Below, piece after piece: positions 16,668 to 25,159 of a stretch of DNA of 64,000 nt. The notes below the pieces were generated by a model, which was given only the letters and a program-made list of their open reading frames with translations, ran no database searches and was not told the origin of the DNA. Source of the DNA: JAAYZB01 sp035379945 (GTDB lineage Bacteria; Bacillota_I; Bacilli_A; Izemoplasmatales; Hujiaoplasmataceae). The translations under genes and the position numbers were made by a program. Location of the stretch: the NCBI GenBank assembly GCA_035379945.1, contig DAOSWG010000001.1, positions 62,001-126,000 of the forward strand. Reading direction: 5' to 3'. Position 1 is the stretch's first letter; each line of letters starts with the position of its first letter.

Positions 16668-17562
16668 CTTCAATATCCGAAAAAGCCGGCATGGATTCGT
16701 AGGGCATGTCGTCAATCAATAGATTATACTCTTCGCCCATGTATTCGTATTTGATCGAAATGTAGAATCGGCGGAGCATAAAAATTCCCTCTTCATATTG
16801 AATCGGAAATAACAAATAACCATCTTCTTCGAGTGTGATTTTTGTATCTAACCGGTATGACATTTCAGGATCGTATGACGTTATCGAAAGCAATTCTGAC
16901 ATGTCTTGCGTATAATCGAACCGATTTGTGCTATATGCATATTCCCCGGTTTTAATTTTCGTTTTTAAAGAACCGATCGAAACATCGTCGATAATAACGT
17001 CAGAAAGCGATGCGATTTCAAGTCCGATACAAATACCGCTTAGGTATGTTTTCTCCTCATATTCACCATAAACGCCGTAAACGCTGAAAAAATCAAGGCA
17101 TCCTTCAGTATCCAGATCACAAAAAAGGAAAGATAGATCTCCGATAGAAAGAGAAATCTCGTCACCGTTTTTGTATACAATATGAAAACATGCATCCGGG
17201 AAAGCCATGACTCCTTCAAGGCCAACGGAATCAAATCCGTATTTGACTTGAAAGCGGTGATATTCTTCATTATTCCATAAGACAGTTTCTTCTAGATCCT
17301 CAATTCCGGTCAAATTGACCCGGATAACGTCCTGATTACTTTCCATGTAGGCTTCCGAAATGCATTCGTTATCAGTCAAAAAACTATCGGTTTTCGTCAG
17401 ATACATATCGAATGATTCCGAATCGTCGTCGTCAATCAACCTCGATTCATGGTTTATGACGGTGATAATCGATATCGTATCAACCTGTTTACCAGGAATG
17501 ATCAGGATAGCTGCCATGGTCAATACATATAGCCCTATAACAAAAGCAAACCATTTTTTCAT
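16630..17562 (-). CDS. Uncharacterised membrane-anchored extracellular protein
   Basis: A 310-residue protein with a single N-terminal hydrophobic segment (about residues 5-22) and no lipobox cysteine, so it is anchored or secreted rather than a lipoprotein. The rest is acidic and rich in beta-type residues, with no recognisable domain. Its ATG overlaps the stop of the preceding gene (ATGA, 17559-17562), and its own 3' end overlaps the ATPase start by 38 bases, so all four genes of this group are tightly coupled. I found no enzymatic motif. Confidence 0.65.
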   Translation of the reverse strand: MKKWFAFVIGLYVLTMAAILIIPGKQVDTISIITVINHESRLIDDDDSESFDMYLTKTDSFLTDNECISEAYMESNQDVIRVNLTGIEDLEETVLWNNEEYHRFQVKYGFDSVGLEGVMAFPDACFHIVYKNGDEISLSIGDLSFLFCDLDTEGCLDFFSVYGVYGEYEEKTYLSGICIGLEIASLSDVIIDDVSIGSLKTKIKTGEYAYSTNRFDYTQDMSELLSITSYDPEMSYRLDTKITLEEDGYLLFPIQYEEGIFMLRRFYISIKYEYMGEEYNLLIDDMPYESMPAFSDIEDECIARTDYNYR

Positions 17563-18194
17563 CGAATTTTTTCCTTGACGATTTCATAATATTCGGTTTT
17601 GACAGTGAATATTTCCCAACCGCCTTTTTTTGTCTCTATCCAACAAAAGTATTTTTTCGCTACCCCGTTGGAAACCTCACCGACGCCTCTTGTGACGATA
17701 GTAACATAGGTTTTCGGATCAACGATGATCGTGAACTCATAGGTTTCCGATGTGGTCGTCGTCTTGGTATATGTCACCGATGCTTTAATATCGGCATCGA
17801 TGCTTCCCTTGAATTTCTTGATGTTCCCATCGACGCTTGTCGATATCGATCCGGAGGCGCTCACTTGGAATTTTGTCTCTTCACTGGTTTTTAAGGTGAT
17901 GTCGTGTTTGATCGTCGAATATCCGTCGTTATAGATTTTCAATTTTGTTTCCGAGACGAACTCCGCATTTTCGTTCTCGTTCACGACATAAAGCTTCCAT
18001 CCCGAAAAACATTTCTTCGTAATTTTTGTGTAATAGGTGGCATAATTCGTCGTGGAGAAATCCTTAAGAAGCATTGCTTCGTCGTCGTCAAACACAATTT
18101 CTTGATAATTGAGATATTCTTCCGCTTTTGCGTTTGTGGATAATAGTGGCAGAAATAACGAAATTAACAACAGAAAGTAAAATCCTTTTTTCAT
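17559..18194 (-). CDS. Secreted beta-rich protein, possible aerolysin/MTX2-type fold
   Basis: A 211-residue exported protein with a clear signal peptide (MKKG, hydrophobic core to residue 20, likely cut after NAKA24). Residues about 93-167 alternate Ser/Thr with other residues (KFQVSASGSISTSVDGN, then KASVTYTKTTTTSETYEFTI), followed by VDPKTYVTI. Such alternating Ser/Thr strands and a Pro-Xaa-Thr turn are typical of the pore-forming region of ETX/MTX2-type toxins, but I cannot confirm homology. The start at 18194 has GGGGAGG seven bases upstream; that site is the 3' arm of a terminator hairpin. First gene of an operon with an anchored protein and an ABC pair. Confidence 0.6.
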   Translation of the reverse strand: MKKGFYFLLLISLFLPLLSTNAKAEEYLNYQEIVFDDDEAMLLKDFSTTNYATYYTKITKKCFSGWKLYVVNENENAEFVSETKLKIYNDGYSTIKHDITLKTSEETKFQVSASGSISTSVDGNIKKFKGSIDADIKASVTYTKTTTTSETYEFTIIVDPKTYVTIVTRGVGEVSNGVAKKYFCWIETKKGGWEIFTVKTEYYEIVKEKIR

Positions 18195-18237
18195 AAAAAA
18201 ACCTCCCCTTCGCAAATATCTTACGTTGGGAGAGGCT
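18194..18237 (-). terminator. Terminator hairpin containing the next gene's ribosome binding site
   Basis: On the minus strand GCCTCTCCC and GGGGAGG pair with one bulge around a loop of about 20 bases, and the stem is followed directly by seven T and then the ATG of the secreted-protein gene. The 3' arm GGGGAGG is also that gene's Shine-Dalgarno. It can therefore end patatin-mnmA transcripts, and in read-through RNA it would hide the ribosome site. Confidence 0.65.
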
Positions 18238-18238
18238 T

Positions 18239-19063
18239 TTATTCTTCCAAAAAATCTGACAAAATGAGTGGATCGATGGTTTTTTTAGTTTCTTCGTATC
18301 CAAGTTCATATAACTGTCGACAGCGTTCACTGTCGAATTTCAAAACGCTTCCGAGTAATCTGCTGTGCTTGATTTCAATTATTTTAAGTTCCGGATACTT
18401 ATCTCTTTCAAGGTAATCGAAACGATTAAGATTGACGACGATCGCCTTATCACATCCGTTTGCGACCAAAGGCGTTAACGGAATATTGTCGTATAACCCG
18501 CCGTCGTAATAGTTGTGTCCGTCGATCCGGACCGGCGGAAAGACAAACGGAATCGAGCATGATGCCATGACGGTTTTTCTGATCTCTTCATCGGTCTCGT
18601 TATCCAGGGGAACATAGGCTACTTTGCTGTCGAGTTTGATGAAATGTTCGTAATTCGCCCGCATGAGGCCAAAAAATCCGGTGCTCACTGCGCCTCCGTC
18701 GGAAATGGTCGCATATACATGCTTTCCTCTGATTTTTTCCGGCTGCAGGACTTTCATCAAAGCTTTTTGGAAAGCGTCAATCTGGAAACATCCTTTTTCG
18801 ACAATATTGGATCGTTCCTTTATCAAAAGCGAAATGAAATGTTCGGTTTGGACGACAATTTCGCTGTTCACCGAATTCCATGCTTCGAGAGCGTATGCAG
18901 ACCCTCCGGATGAAACCAGACAGCTGTTGACCGATCCGATCGAGGTTCCGGCATAACATGTGATTTTGTCCATGATACCCATTTCTTCCAAGGCCTTGAC
19001 GGCACCGACCTGATATGGTCCCCTCGCTCCGCCCCCAGAAAGGCATAATCCGATCTTAGACAT
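18239..19063 (-). CDS. Patatin-like phospholipase
   Basis: A 274-residue acyl hydrolase of the patatin family. The oxyanion loop is SGGGARG near residues 9-15, the nucleophile elbow is GTSIG with the serine at residue 41, and the catalytic aspartate is in DGG at 187-189. It probably cleaves phospholipids or lysophospholipids; no signal peptide is present, so it acts from the cytoplasm. It begins at the base after the mnmA stop, so the two genes share a transcript. Confidence 0.9.
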   Translation of the reverse strand: MSKIGLCLSGGGARGPYQVGAVKALEEMGIMDKITCYAGTSIGSVNSCLVSSGGSAYALEAWNSVNSEIVVQTEHFISLLIKERSNIVEKGCFQIDAFQKALMKVLQPEKIRGKHVYATISDGGAVSTGFFGLMRANYEHFIKLDSKVAYVPLDNETDEEIRKTVMASCSIPFVFPPVRIDGHNYYDGGLYDNIPLTPLVANGCDKAIVVNLNRFDYLERDKYPELKIIEIKHSRLLGSVLKFDSERCRQLYELGYEETKKTIDPLILSDFLEE

Positions 19064-20191
19064 CTAGATCACCACTGTTCGGGGATTATCTTCCAAGAAT
19101 ACCTTGTCGATCGTTCCGCCGCCGAGACATTCGTCGTTACGGTAAATCACGCATTCCTGTCCGGGGGTGACTGCCCGGCTTTTTTCCGGATACATCACCA
19201 TAACGGAATTGTCCGGAGCTTTCGATAAATTGACCGCGACATCCTTTTGCCGATAACGAAACTTGGCAGACAAATTATTTATGTCATCTGGCATGACGCC
19301 GCCAATCCAGTTGAAATCCGTTACCAGGCATCGATCTGACATCAGTAGATCATTGTAGAAACCCTGACAGACGTAAATATCATTGTTTTTCACATCTTTG
19401 GCATAGACAAACCAAGGTGAACCTTCATAAATGTTGCATCCGCCGATTCCCAGGCCCTTGCGTTGCCCGATAGTGAAATTGGCGATGCCACGATGCCTAC
19501 CTAAAATATTTTTGTCCGAAGACAGGATTCTCCCTTCTCTAGGCTTCAGATAATTACCGATAAAAGCGGGAAAGTTCCTTTCACCGATGAAACAAATCCC
19601 GGTCGATCCTTTTTTTTCAGCAACGGAAAAACCCTCTTTTTTGGCGATTTCCCTAACTTCTTTCTTTGTCAGGTTTCCGATCGGAAACATTGTTTGAAGC
19701 AATTCGTCGCGTGAGAGTTCCGCTAGAAAATAACTCTGGTCCTTATTGGGATCGACACCGCGCAAAAGCACGCCGTTTTCTGTTACTCTGGCGTAATGTC
19801 CCATGGCGATTTTATCGGCGCCCAGTGCTTTTGCGACATCCAGAAAAGCCGAAAATTTGATGTATTTGTTGCAGAGGATATCCGGGTTAGGAGTTCTCCC
19901 GTAATCCAGTTCCTTAAGAAAGTATTGAAAGACATCGTCCCAGTATCTGTCGACAAAATCGTGACGGTGCAGTTTTATTCCGAGTTTCTTTGCCACCGTC
20001 AAGGCATCCAGATAGTCTTTTTCCTGCGGACAAATGCCTTCTTTGGTCGTAGGGGCACCAATTGTTTCACTGTTGATAAGACTGTCCCAATTGCGCATGA
20101 ACAGTCCTTCGACTTCATATCCCTGTCTTTTCAAAAGTAAAGCGGCAACGCTGGAATCGACGCCACCGCTCAATCCGATGATGATTTTCAT
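19064..20191 (-). CDS. mnmA: tRNA-specific 2-thiouridylase
   Basis: Thiolates uridine 34 of Lys, Glu and Gln tRNAs. The PP-loop SGGVDSS is at residues 8-14; the two catalytic cysteines are C107 (NPDILCNKY) and C200 (GSTGICFIG). Length 375 fits the family. It lies 6 bases after the nadE stop and continues straight into the patatin gene, so nadD-nadE-mnmA-patatin are one transcription unit. Confidence 0.97.
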   Translation of the reverse strand: MKIIIGLSGGVDSSVAALLLKRQGYEVEGLFMRNWDSLINSETIGAPTTKEGICPQEKDYLDALTVAKKLGIKLHRHDFVDRYWDDVFQYFLKELDYGRTPNPDILCNKYIKFSAFLDVAKALGADKIAMGHYARVTENGVLLRGVDPNKDQSYFLAELSRDELLQTMFPIGNLTKKEVREIAKKEGFSVAEKKGSTGICFIGERNFPAFIGNYLKPREGRILSSDKNILGRHRGIANFTIGQRKGLGIGGCNIYEGSPWFVYAKDVKNNDIYVCQGFYNDLLMSDRCLVTDFNWIGGVMPDDINNLSAKFRYRQKDVAVNLSKAPDNSVMVMYPEKSRAVTPGQECVIYRNDECLGGGTIDKVFLEDNPRTVVI

Positions 20192-20197
20192 ATTTTG

Positions 20198-22054
20198 TTA
20201 CCTGTCCATATCGGAAGGCAACCGGAAGTCGGTGCGGGGAGACAGTGCCACATCCAGCACTTTCGGGGAATCCGGGCTCGCCTGACGTTTGAACTGCTGA
20301 GAGAAAAACCGTTTGAAGAAGTTCGATACATACGTCTCGCATTCCGCTTGATTCATGTCGAAAGTCTTTTCGAGAAGAAATACGATGCGGTCGGCTCCGT
20401 CTCCGCAGGAAAGGAATCTATAAAGGATGAAGTCGTTGATTTCATATTTCCCGATGACGCTTTCTGTCGTCTGATCGCTTTTCAGCTCCGGAGTGATCGG
20501 AGTCGCGAGGATGTCGTAGAGGCACAAACTCACATCTTCTGAGAAAACCAGATCGGCATATTCTTTGATCATGAAAGACACGACTGTTTTCGGAATGCCG
20601 GCGTTGACATTGTACATGCTCATTTGATCGCCATTATAAGTAGACCAACCAAGTGCGATCTCGCTTAAGTCTCCGGTTCCCAAAACAATACCGTCTATTT
20701 CGTTGGCTAGGTCCATGAGAACCATCGTCCTCGCTCTGGCCTGGGCATTCTCATAAGTCGTATTTTCCGTAGTCGAATCGTTCCTGATCAACTCCAGATG
20801 TTTTTTGACGCTCTCGGAAAGATCGATTTCCTTAACGGATACCCCGAGACTTTCCATCAGTTTCTTGGCATTTTTATTTGTTCTGCCGCTCGTATGCAAA
20901 GCCGGCAATGTCAATGCCAATATTCCCTTGCGATCAAGTTTGAGCGTATCGAAAGCCCGGCAGGCGACAAGCAAAGCCAAAGCCGAATCGAGTCCGCCGG
21001 ATACTCCCACAAGCAAATGTTTTATCTTGAGATGATCCAGACGTTTGGCAAGCGCATATTCCTGAATCGACGCAATTTTACGAAAATCGCCTTCTATGTC
21101 GTCTTTGGGAACAAATGGGAATTTCTCCAATGGACGTGAGAAAATAAAATCGTCCGAAGTCGCCAAAGTAACCGGAACATTCTGAAATTGATAACGGTAT
21201 TTGAGAATCGAATCACGGAAAGATGAGTTGTTGCGACGGTCATTGGTTATGCGGTCGATATCCAGATCGGCGAACAGTTTAATGGTATTCAAGGAAAATT
21301 CTTCAGTCTCTGCCACGATATGTCCGTTCATGGCCACGATGTCGTGGCCGGAAAAAACCATTTCGCTGGAAGATTCCGAAGCTCCGGCCGAACAATAAAG
21401 GTAAATTCCGCAGTTTTTTCGCGAATGTTCCTTGACGGCACTTCTTCTAATCTCTTCTTTACCGAGGGTTTCATTTGAGGCACTGATGTTAATGATTAAA
21501 TTGGCTCCGTTGACGCTCATCAGATTTCCCGGAGTAATTGTCGCCCACATGTCTTCGCAGATCTCGATGCCGAACCTGACATTTCCAAACGAAAAAATCA
21601 GATTTCCGAACGGAACGACTTGTCCCATGATATCTGTTTTGGTGATATGTTCGACAACATCAAATCCGGATTTAAACCAACGTTTTTCATAGTACTCCCT
21701 CGTCGAGGGAAGATAATATTTCGGTACGATTCCGAGAATACGGTCTTTTTGGATCACTATGGCTACATTGAGCACCATTTCTTCAACGACCAGCGGTAAT
21801 CCACATATAACAAGTCCGGGATACCGATTTTCCTTCAAAAACCGTCCTAGGGCTTTTTCGACGTCGTCAAACAGGGCTTTATGGAAGAACATGTCCCCAC
21901 ATGTGTAACCGGAAATACCGAGTTCCGGAAAAACGGTTAAAGAACTCGGATTGTCTTTCAGGATAGACAGCATTTCGGATACGTTGTAGTCGGGATTGCC
22001 GACCGCAAGTTTCGGAGTCGCCAGACAGATTTTTACAAATCCCTTTCCAATCAT
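20198..22054 (-). CDS. nadE: Glutamine-dependent NAD+ synthetase
   Basis: Amidates nicotinic acid adenine dinucleotide to NAD, taking ammonia from glutamine. The N-terminal nitrilase-type domain carries the Glu (FPELGISGY), Lys (IVPKYYLP) and Cys (IEICEDMW) triad, and the C-terminal synthetase has the SGGLDSAL loop. At 618 residues it is of the long, glutamine-using type rather than the short ammonia-dependent type of Bacillus. Start ATG 22054 has AGAGG upstream and is preferred over the longer frame start, which falls inside nadD. It directly follows nadD, so consecutive steps are encoded together. Confidence 0.95.
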   Translation of the reverse strand: MIGKGFVKICLATPKLAVGNPDYNVSEMLSILKDNPSSLTVFPELGISGYTCGDMFFHKALFDDVEKALGRFLKENRYPGLVICGLPLVVEEMVLNVAIVIQKDRILGIVPKYYLPSTREYYEKRWFKSGFDVVEHITKTDIMGQVVPFGNLIFSFGNVRFGIEICEDMWATITPGNLMSVNGANLIINISASNETLGKEEIRRSAVKEHSRKNCGIYLYCSAGASESSSEMVFSGHDIVAMNGHIVAETEEFSLNTIKLFADLDIDRITNDRRNNSSFRDSILKYRYQFQNVPVTLATSDDFIFSRPLEKFPFVPKDDIEGDFRKIASIQEYALAKRLDHLKIKHLLVGVSGGLDSALALLVACRAFDTLKLDRKGILALTLPALHTSGRTNKNAKKLMESLGVSVKEIDLSESVKKHLELIRNDSTTENTTYENAQARARTMVLMDLANEIDGIVLGTGDLSEIALGWSTYNGDQMSMYNVNAGIPKTVVSFMIKEYADLVFSEDVSLCLYDILATPITPELKSDQTTESVIGKYEINDFILYRFLSCGDGADRIVFLLEKTFDMNQAECETYVSNFFKRFFSQQFKRQASPDSPKVLDVALSPRTDFRLPSDMDR

Positions 22055-22058
22055 TTGA

Positions 22059-22634
22059 CTAACCTCTGTAGAGACCTTGGGTCTCGATATAATCATATAC
22101 TTCGTCCGTCAGCATTTCCCGGTCGAACGAATCACGGAAACCGGTCGATGACATTTCCATATGGAAATCGCGAATGATGATGAAACGATCTAGATAATCA
22201 CGTAAAAACGGGTCATCGGAAATAAGTTTGTCGATATCTCTTTTGTCGCGGTTCATGACGATGAACCGGAATTCGGCCAATAGGCTTTTCGCATTGATCC
22301 ATTTATGGAGCTTTAAGAGATTGTCGGCGCCGATCAGAAATACGATTTCCCGGTCGGGATATCTTTCCTGGAATCTGAGCATGCTCTGATATGTGCCGAG
22401 ATAGTCGGCATCTTCCAGTTCCATCGGGGAAACTTCCGCAACCTTGTCCCTGCCAACCAAAAGGGAAAGCATCTCGAAACGATGCTGATTGCTGGCGAGC
22501 GAACGTTTGGTATAAAGAGAGCTTACCGGCAAAAAGATGAATTTTTCGCAGTCGATTGTTTCCCTGACTCGCCTGTAAATGGCGATGTGGGCTTTGGTCG
22601 GCGGATTGAATGCGCCTCCGAAGATTACGATCAA
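22059..22634 (-). CDS. nadD: Nicotinate-nucleotide adenylyltransferase, TTG start
   Basis: Adenylates nicotinate mononucleotide, the step before NadE. The nucleotidyltransferase motif IFGGAFNPPTKAHI is at residues 4-17 and SSTGFRDSF, the ISSTxIR-type motif, is near residue 164. The protein begins at TTG 22634 with GGGAG about ten bases upstream; no ATG is available. Length 191 fits. First gene of nadD-nadE-mnmA-patatin. Confidence 0.94.
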   Translation of the reverse strand: MIVIFGGAFNPPTKAHIAIYRRVRETIDCEKFIFLPVSSLYTKRSLASNQHRFEMLSLLVGRDKVAEVSPMELEDADYLGTYQSMLRFQERYPDREIVFLIGADNLLKLHKWINAKSLLAEFRFIVMNRDKRDIDKLISDDPFLRDYLDRFIIIRDFHMEMSSTGFRDSFDREMLTDEVYDYIETQGLYRG

Positions 22635-22670
22635 ATCAAGTCAACTCCCATCAATGGATGATTTCAATTA

Positions 22671-22676
22671 ATTTTA
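22671..22676 (-). promoter_or_regulatory. Probable promoter of nadD-nadE-mnmA
   Basis: On the minus strand TGT-TAAAAT forms an extended -10; a -35 box is weak (TTTCAT at 17 bases). Confidence 0.4.
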
Positions 22677-22731
22677 ACATATAACCGCGGGAAATGAAAG
22701 ATTTTATCATGTTTCCCCGCCTTTGTTATGC

Positions 22732-22737
22732 TATAAT
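22732..22737 (+). promoter_or_regulatory. Extended -10 promoter of the M42 peptidase gene
   Basis: TGC-TATAAT reads on the plus strand 19 bases before the start codon. Upstream, a GCGGGAAA/TTTCCCCGC inverted repeat with a 17-base loop lies between the divergent nadD and peptidase promoters. Confidence 0.55.
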
Positions 22738-22755
22738 TGTTTTGAGGTGAGCTAA

Positions 22756-23778
22756 ATGAAAGAAACATTGGATTACATATTTGATCTGGCAAAAAAGATC
22801 CTTTCCATTCCCTCCCCTTCCGGGTATTGCCGCGAAGTGATTGATTTTGTTTCAAACGAAGCGGATAAAATGGGATTTAAAGTTGAAAGAACAGTCAAGG
22901 GCAACGCCCTGATCAAAGTCAAAGGAACGGAAAATTTAACCCTGGGACTATCTGCGCATGTCGACACTCTTGGCGCAATGGTTAAAAGTATCACATCCGA
23001 CGGATACCTCCGTTTCACGACGATCGGCGGGCCGATCTGGCCGACGCTGGACGGTGAATACGTGATGATCAGAACCAGAACCGGGAAAAAATACGACGGA
23101 ACATTCCTGTCGACTTCTCCTTCTGTCCATGTGTACAAAGACGCCATGTCGAAAGAAAGAACGCCGGATTCAATGATGGTCAGAATTGACGAAACCGTCC
23201 ATTCGAAAGACGACGTTATAAAACTGGGGATAGCTCCCGGTGATTTTATCTTCATCGACCCCAAGACGACCATCACCGATTCGGGATACATCAAAAGCCG
23301 TTTTCTCGATGATAAGATATCCGTTGCCATCCTTTACGGGCTTCTTAAGGAAATAAGCGAAAACCGCGTTAAACCCAAAATGAATCTGGAAATAATTATT
23401 TCCACTTACGAGGAAGTCGGACACGGCGCCGCGTCGCTGCCACATGTAGACGAGCTCATAGCTGTCGATATGGGTTGCGTTGGCGACGATCTTTCCTGCA
23501 CCGAGGAAATGGTATCGATCTGCTGCAAGGATTCCACCGGGCCGTACGATTATGATGTCGTGACAAGACTTGTCGAAAGCGCAAAAGTCATAAAAGCCGA
23601 TTACGCTACCGATATCTATCCTTTCTACGGATCGGATGTTTCAAGCGCCCTGCGCGCCGGTCACGATGTCAAAGGCGGACTGATCGGTCCGGGTGTCCAT
23701 GCGTCGCACGGAATGGAAAGAACGCACAGAAAAGGGATAGAAAACACCCTGAAACTGCTGATTTCCTACATTTCATGA
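22756..23778 (+). CDS. M42 family metallopeptidase (glutamyl aminopeptidase/endoglucanase type)
   Basis: A 340-residue cytoplasmic aminopeptidase expected to form large oligomers and trim peptides. Metal ligands are recognisable: His in SAHVDT (68), Asp in RFLDDKISV, Glu in STYEEVGHG, Asp in IAVDMGC and His in GVHASHGME. The bridging aspartate and general base glutamates (EE) are kept. GAGGTGA precedes the start. It is a single-gene unit, divergent from nadD. Confidence 0.9.
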   Translation: MKETLDYIFDLAKKILSIPSPSGYCREVIDFVSNEADKMGFKVERTVKGNALIKVKGTENLTLGLSAHVDTLGAMVKSITSDGYLRFTTIGGPIWPTLDGEYVMIRTRTGKKYDGTFLSTSPSVHVYKDAMSKERTPDSMMVRIDETVHSKDDVIKLGIAPGDFIFIDPKTTITDSGYIKSRFLDDKISVAILYGLLKEISENRVKPKMNLEIIISTYEEVGHGAASLPHVDELIAVDMGCVGDDLSCTEEMVSICCKDSTGPYDYDVVTRLVESAKVIKADYATDIYPFYGSDVSSALRAGHDVKGGLIGPGVHASHGMERTHRKGIENTLKLLISYIS

Positions 23779-23796
23779 TTTTTGTCCCTTATCCTA

Positions 23797-23825
23797 TTGT
23801 CAAAAAAAACAATATACTTTATAAT
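23797..23825 (+). promoter_or_regulatory. Promoter of the small membrane protein gene
   Basis: TTGTCA (23797-23802) and TATAAT (23820-23825) are 17 bases apart, close to consensus at both boxes. Confidence 0.85.
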
Positions 23826-23873
23826 CTAAAAATGTAGTGAAAAATATAAAATAAAACGGAGGAGAACAAGCAA

Positions 23874-24176
23874 ATGAAACAATTTTTCAATGTATTGGGT
23901 CAACTTTTCGGATTTTTGACCATTCTGTTATTCGCTTTTATCTTTGCAAACGAACTTTTCGGTTTCGGAGTCAGCGCAGACATCATCAATATTCTTGAAA
24001 CAGTCAAGGTCTATGCAGTTTTCGGAGTTTGCGGCCTGGCCGGATTCGAAATGGTGGCGGGAAAGAAATTCTTCGCGTTCCTGTATTTCATCATTCTGGC
24101 CTTCGTCGTCATCATGAGTTTTTTTCCATCAGTCGGAAATCTCATCAGAAGTTACGTAACAACATTCATAGCTTGA
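23874..24176 (+). CDS. Small three-segment membrane protein
   Basis: I do not recognise this 100-residue protein. It has hydrophobic segments at about residues 10-30, 45-63 and 66-88, almost no charged residues, and a Phe-rich composition. A strong promoter, a GGAGGAG ribosome site and a strong terminator frame it, so it is a dedicated, probably well-expressed single gene. Confidence 0.65.
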   Translation: MKQFFNVLGQLFGFLTILLFAFIFANELFGFGVSADIINILETVKVYAVFGVCGLAGFEMVAGKKFFAFLYFIILAFVVIMSFFPSVGNLIRSYVTTFIA

Positions 24177-24182
24177 AAAAAG

Positions 24183-24209
24183 CGCAGGTCGCCGACCTGC
24201 GTTTTTTTT
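24183..24209. terminator. Bidirectional terminator
   Basis: CGCAGGTC and GACCTGCG pair perfectly around a 3-base loop. The plus strand then has eight T and the minus strand C plus six T, so it ends both the small membrane protein gene and the convergent pseudouridine synthase gene. Confidence 0.92.
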
Positions 24210-25086
24210 ATATTAGTGCTCCGTGCATTTTCATGAAAGCCCGGATTTCTTCCGATGCCGGCAATCTTACTTCCACGTCCTGATCCTTGATGGGATGCCG
24301 GAACCTGATAAGATTGCTATAGAGCAACATATCCTTGACCGGATAACGGTTCTTGTTATATAGAAGATCTCCGACGATCGGATAATTGAAATAAGAAAAA
24401 TGCACCCGGATCTGATGCGTCCTTCCGGTTTCGGAAAGGATCCTGACAAGGGAGAAACCATCGAATTCACGTTCTACTTGGTAGGATGTCTTGCATTCGT
24501 CTCCCGTTTCCGAAACTTCCCGCTTGATAGAGCCTTCACTCCGGCTGATCGGAAGTTCGATGCAGAAACGCTTGATATCCATCAACCCTTGGACGACTGC
24601 CAAGTACTCATTGGTGATGGAGTTATCGGTACGGTCGCTAAACAAGAATTTCAGAAAACGGTTTTTGGCCACCAGCATCAGCCCGGACGTTTCCTTGTCC
24701 AGACGGTTGATGAAATGGATTTGCGAGCCCAAACCGTTTTTTTTGTAATAAAATGCGAGGGCGTTCGCCAATGTTCCCGTCGGATGGGTTTTGGAAATCA
24801 TCACCTGCATGTCGGAAGGCTTGTTGACAACGAGAAAATATTCGTCTTCGAAAAGGATGTCTAAAGGAATGTCTTCGGGGATAATATCCGATTCAGGCTT
24901 TTCGTCCTGGATTCGAATCTTTATTGTGTCTCCCTTTTTCATCGTGTCGTCCTTGGTTTTCAGATCGTTGTTGACGAAAAGCATCATTTTTCCCTCTTCC
25001 GACTTTACGAGTTTGAGGGGAATATTGTTTTCAAGTAAAAATCTTTTGATAGTTTCCGGCTTTTTTGCCCGGTAGATAAGATCCAT
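24208..25086 (-). CDS. RluD-family pseudouridine synthase
   Basis: Converts uridine to pseudouridine in 23S rRNA or tRNA. The catalytic motif is INRLDKETSGL, with the conserved aspartate in RLD, and the late RTHQIRVH motif is complete. The N-terminal 80 residues resemble an S4-like binding region. Length 292 is typical of the RluD group; whether it targets the RluD sites or another position cannot be told. It is monocistronic by appearance. Confidence 0.9.
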   Translation of the reverse strand: MDLIYRAKKPETIKRFLLENNIPLKLVKSEEGKMMLFVNNDLKTKDDTMKKGDTIKIRIQDEKPESDIIPEDIPLDILFEDEYFLVVNKPSDMQVMISKTHPTGTLANALAFYYKKNGLGSQIHFINRLDKETSGLMLVAKNRFLKFLFSDRTDNSITNEYLAVVQGLMDIKRFCIELPISRSEGSIKREVSETGDECKTSYQVEREFDGFSLVRILSETGRTHQIRVHFSYFNYPIVGDLLYNKNRYPVKDMLLYSNLIRFRHPIKDQDVEVRLPASEEIRAFMKMHGALI

Positions 25087-25159
25087 AGGCAGTCACTTCC
25101 TCGCTTATAGTATAACATATAAAGACCGGAAGGACAAAATTATCCGACCGTTTGGAACG

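Noticed and set aside
16630..17562. Lipoprotein assignment for the anchored protein
   Set aside because: There is no cysteine near the end of the N-terminal hydrophobic segment, so no lipobox exists.
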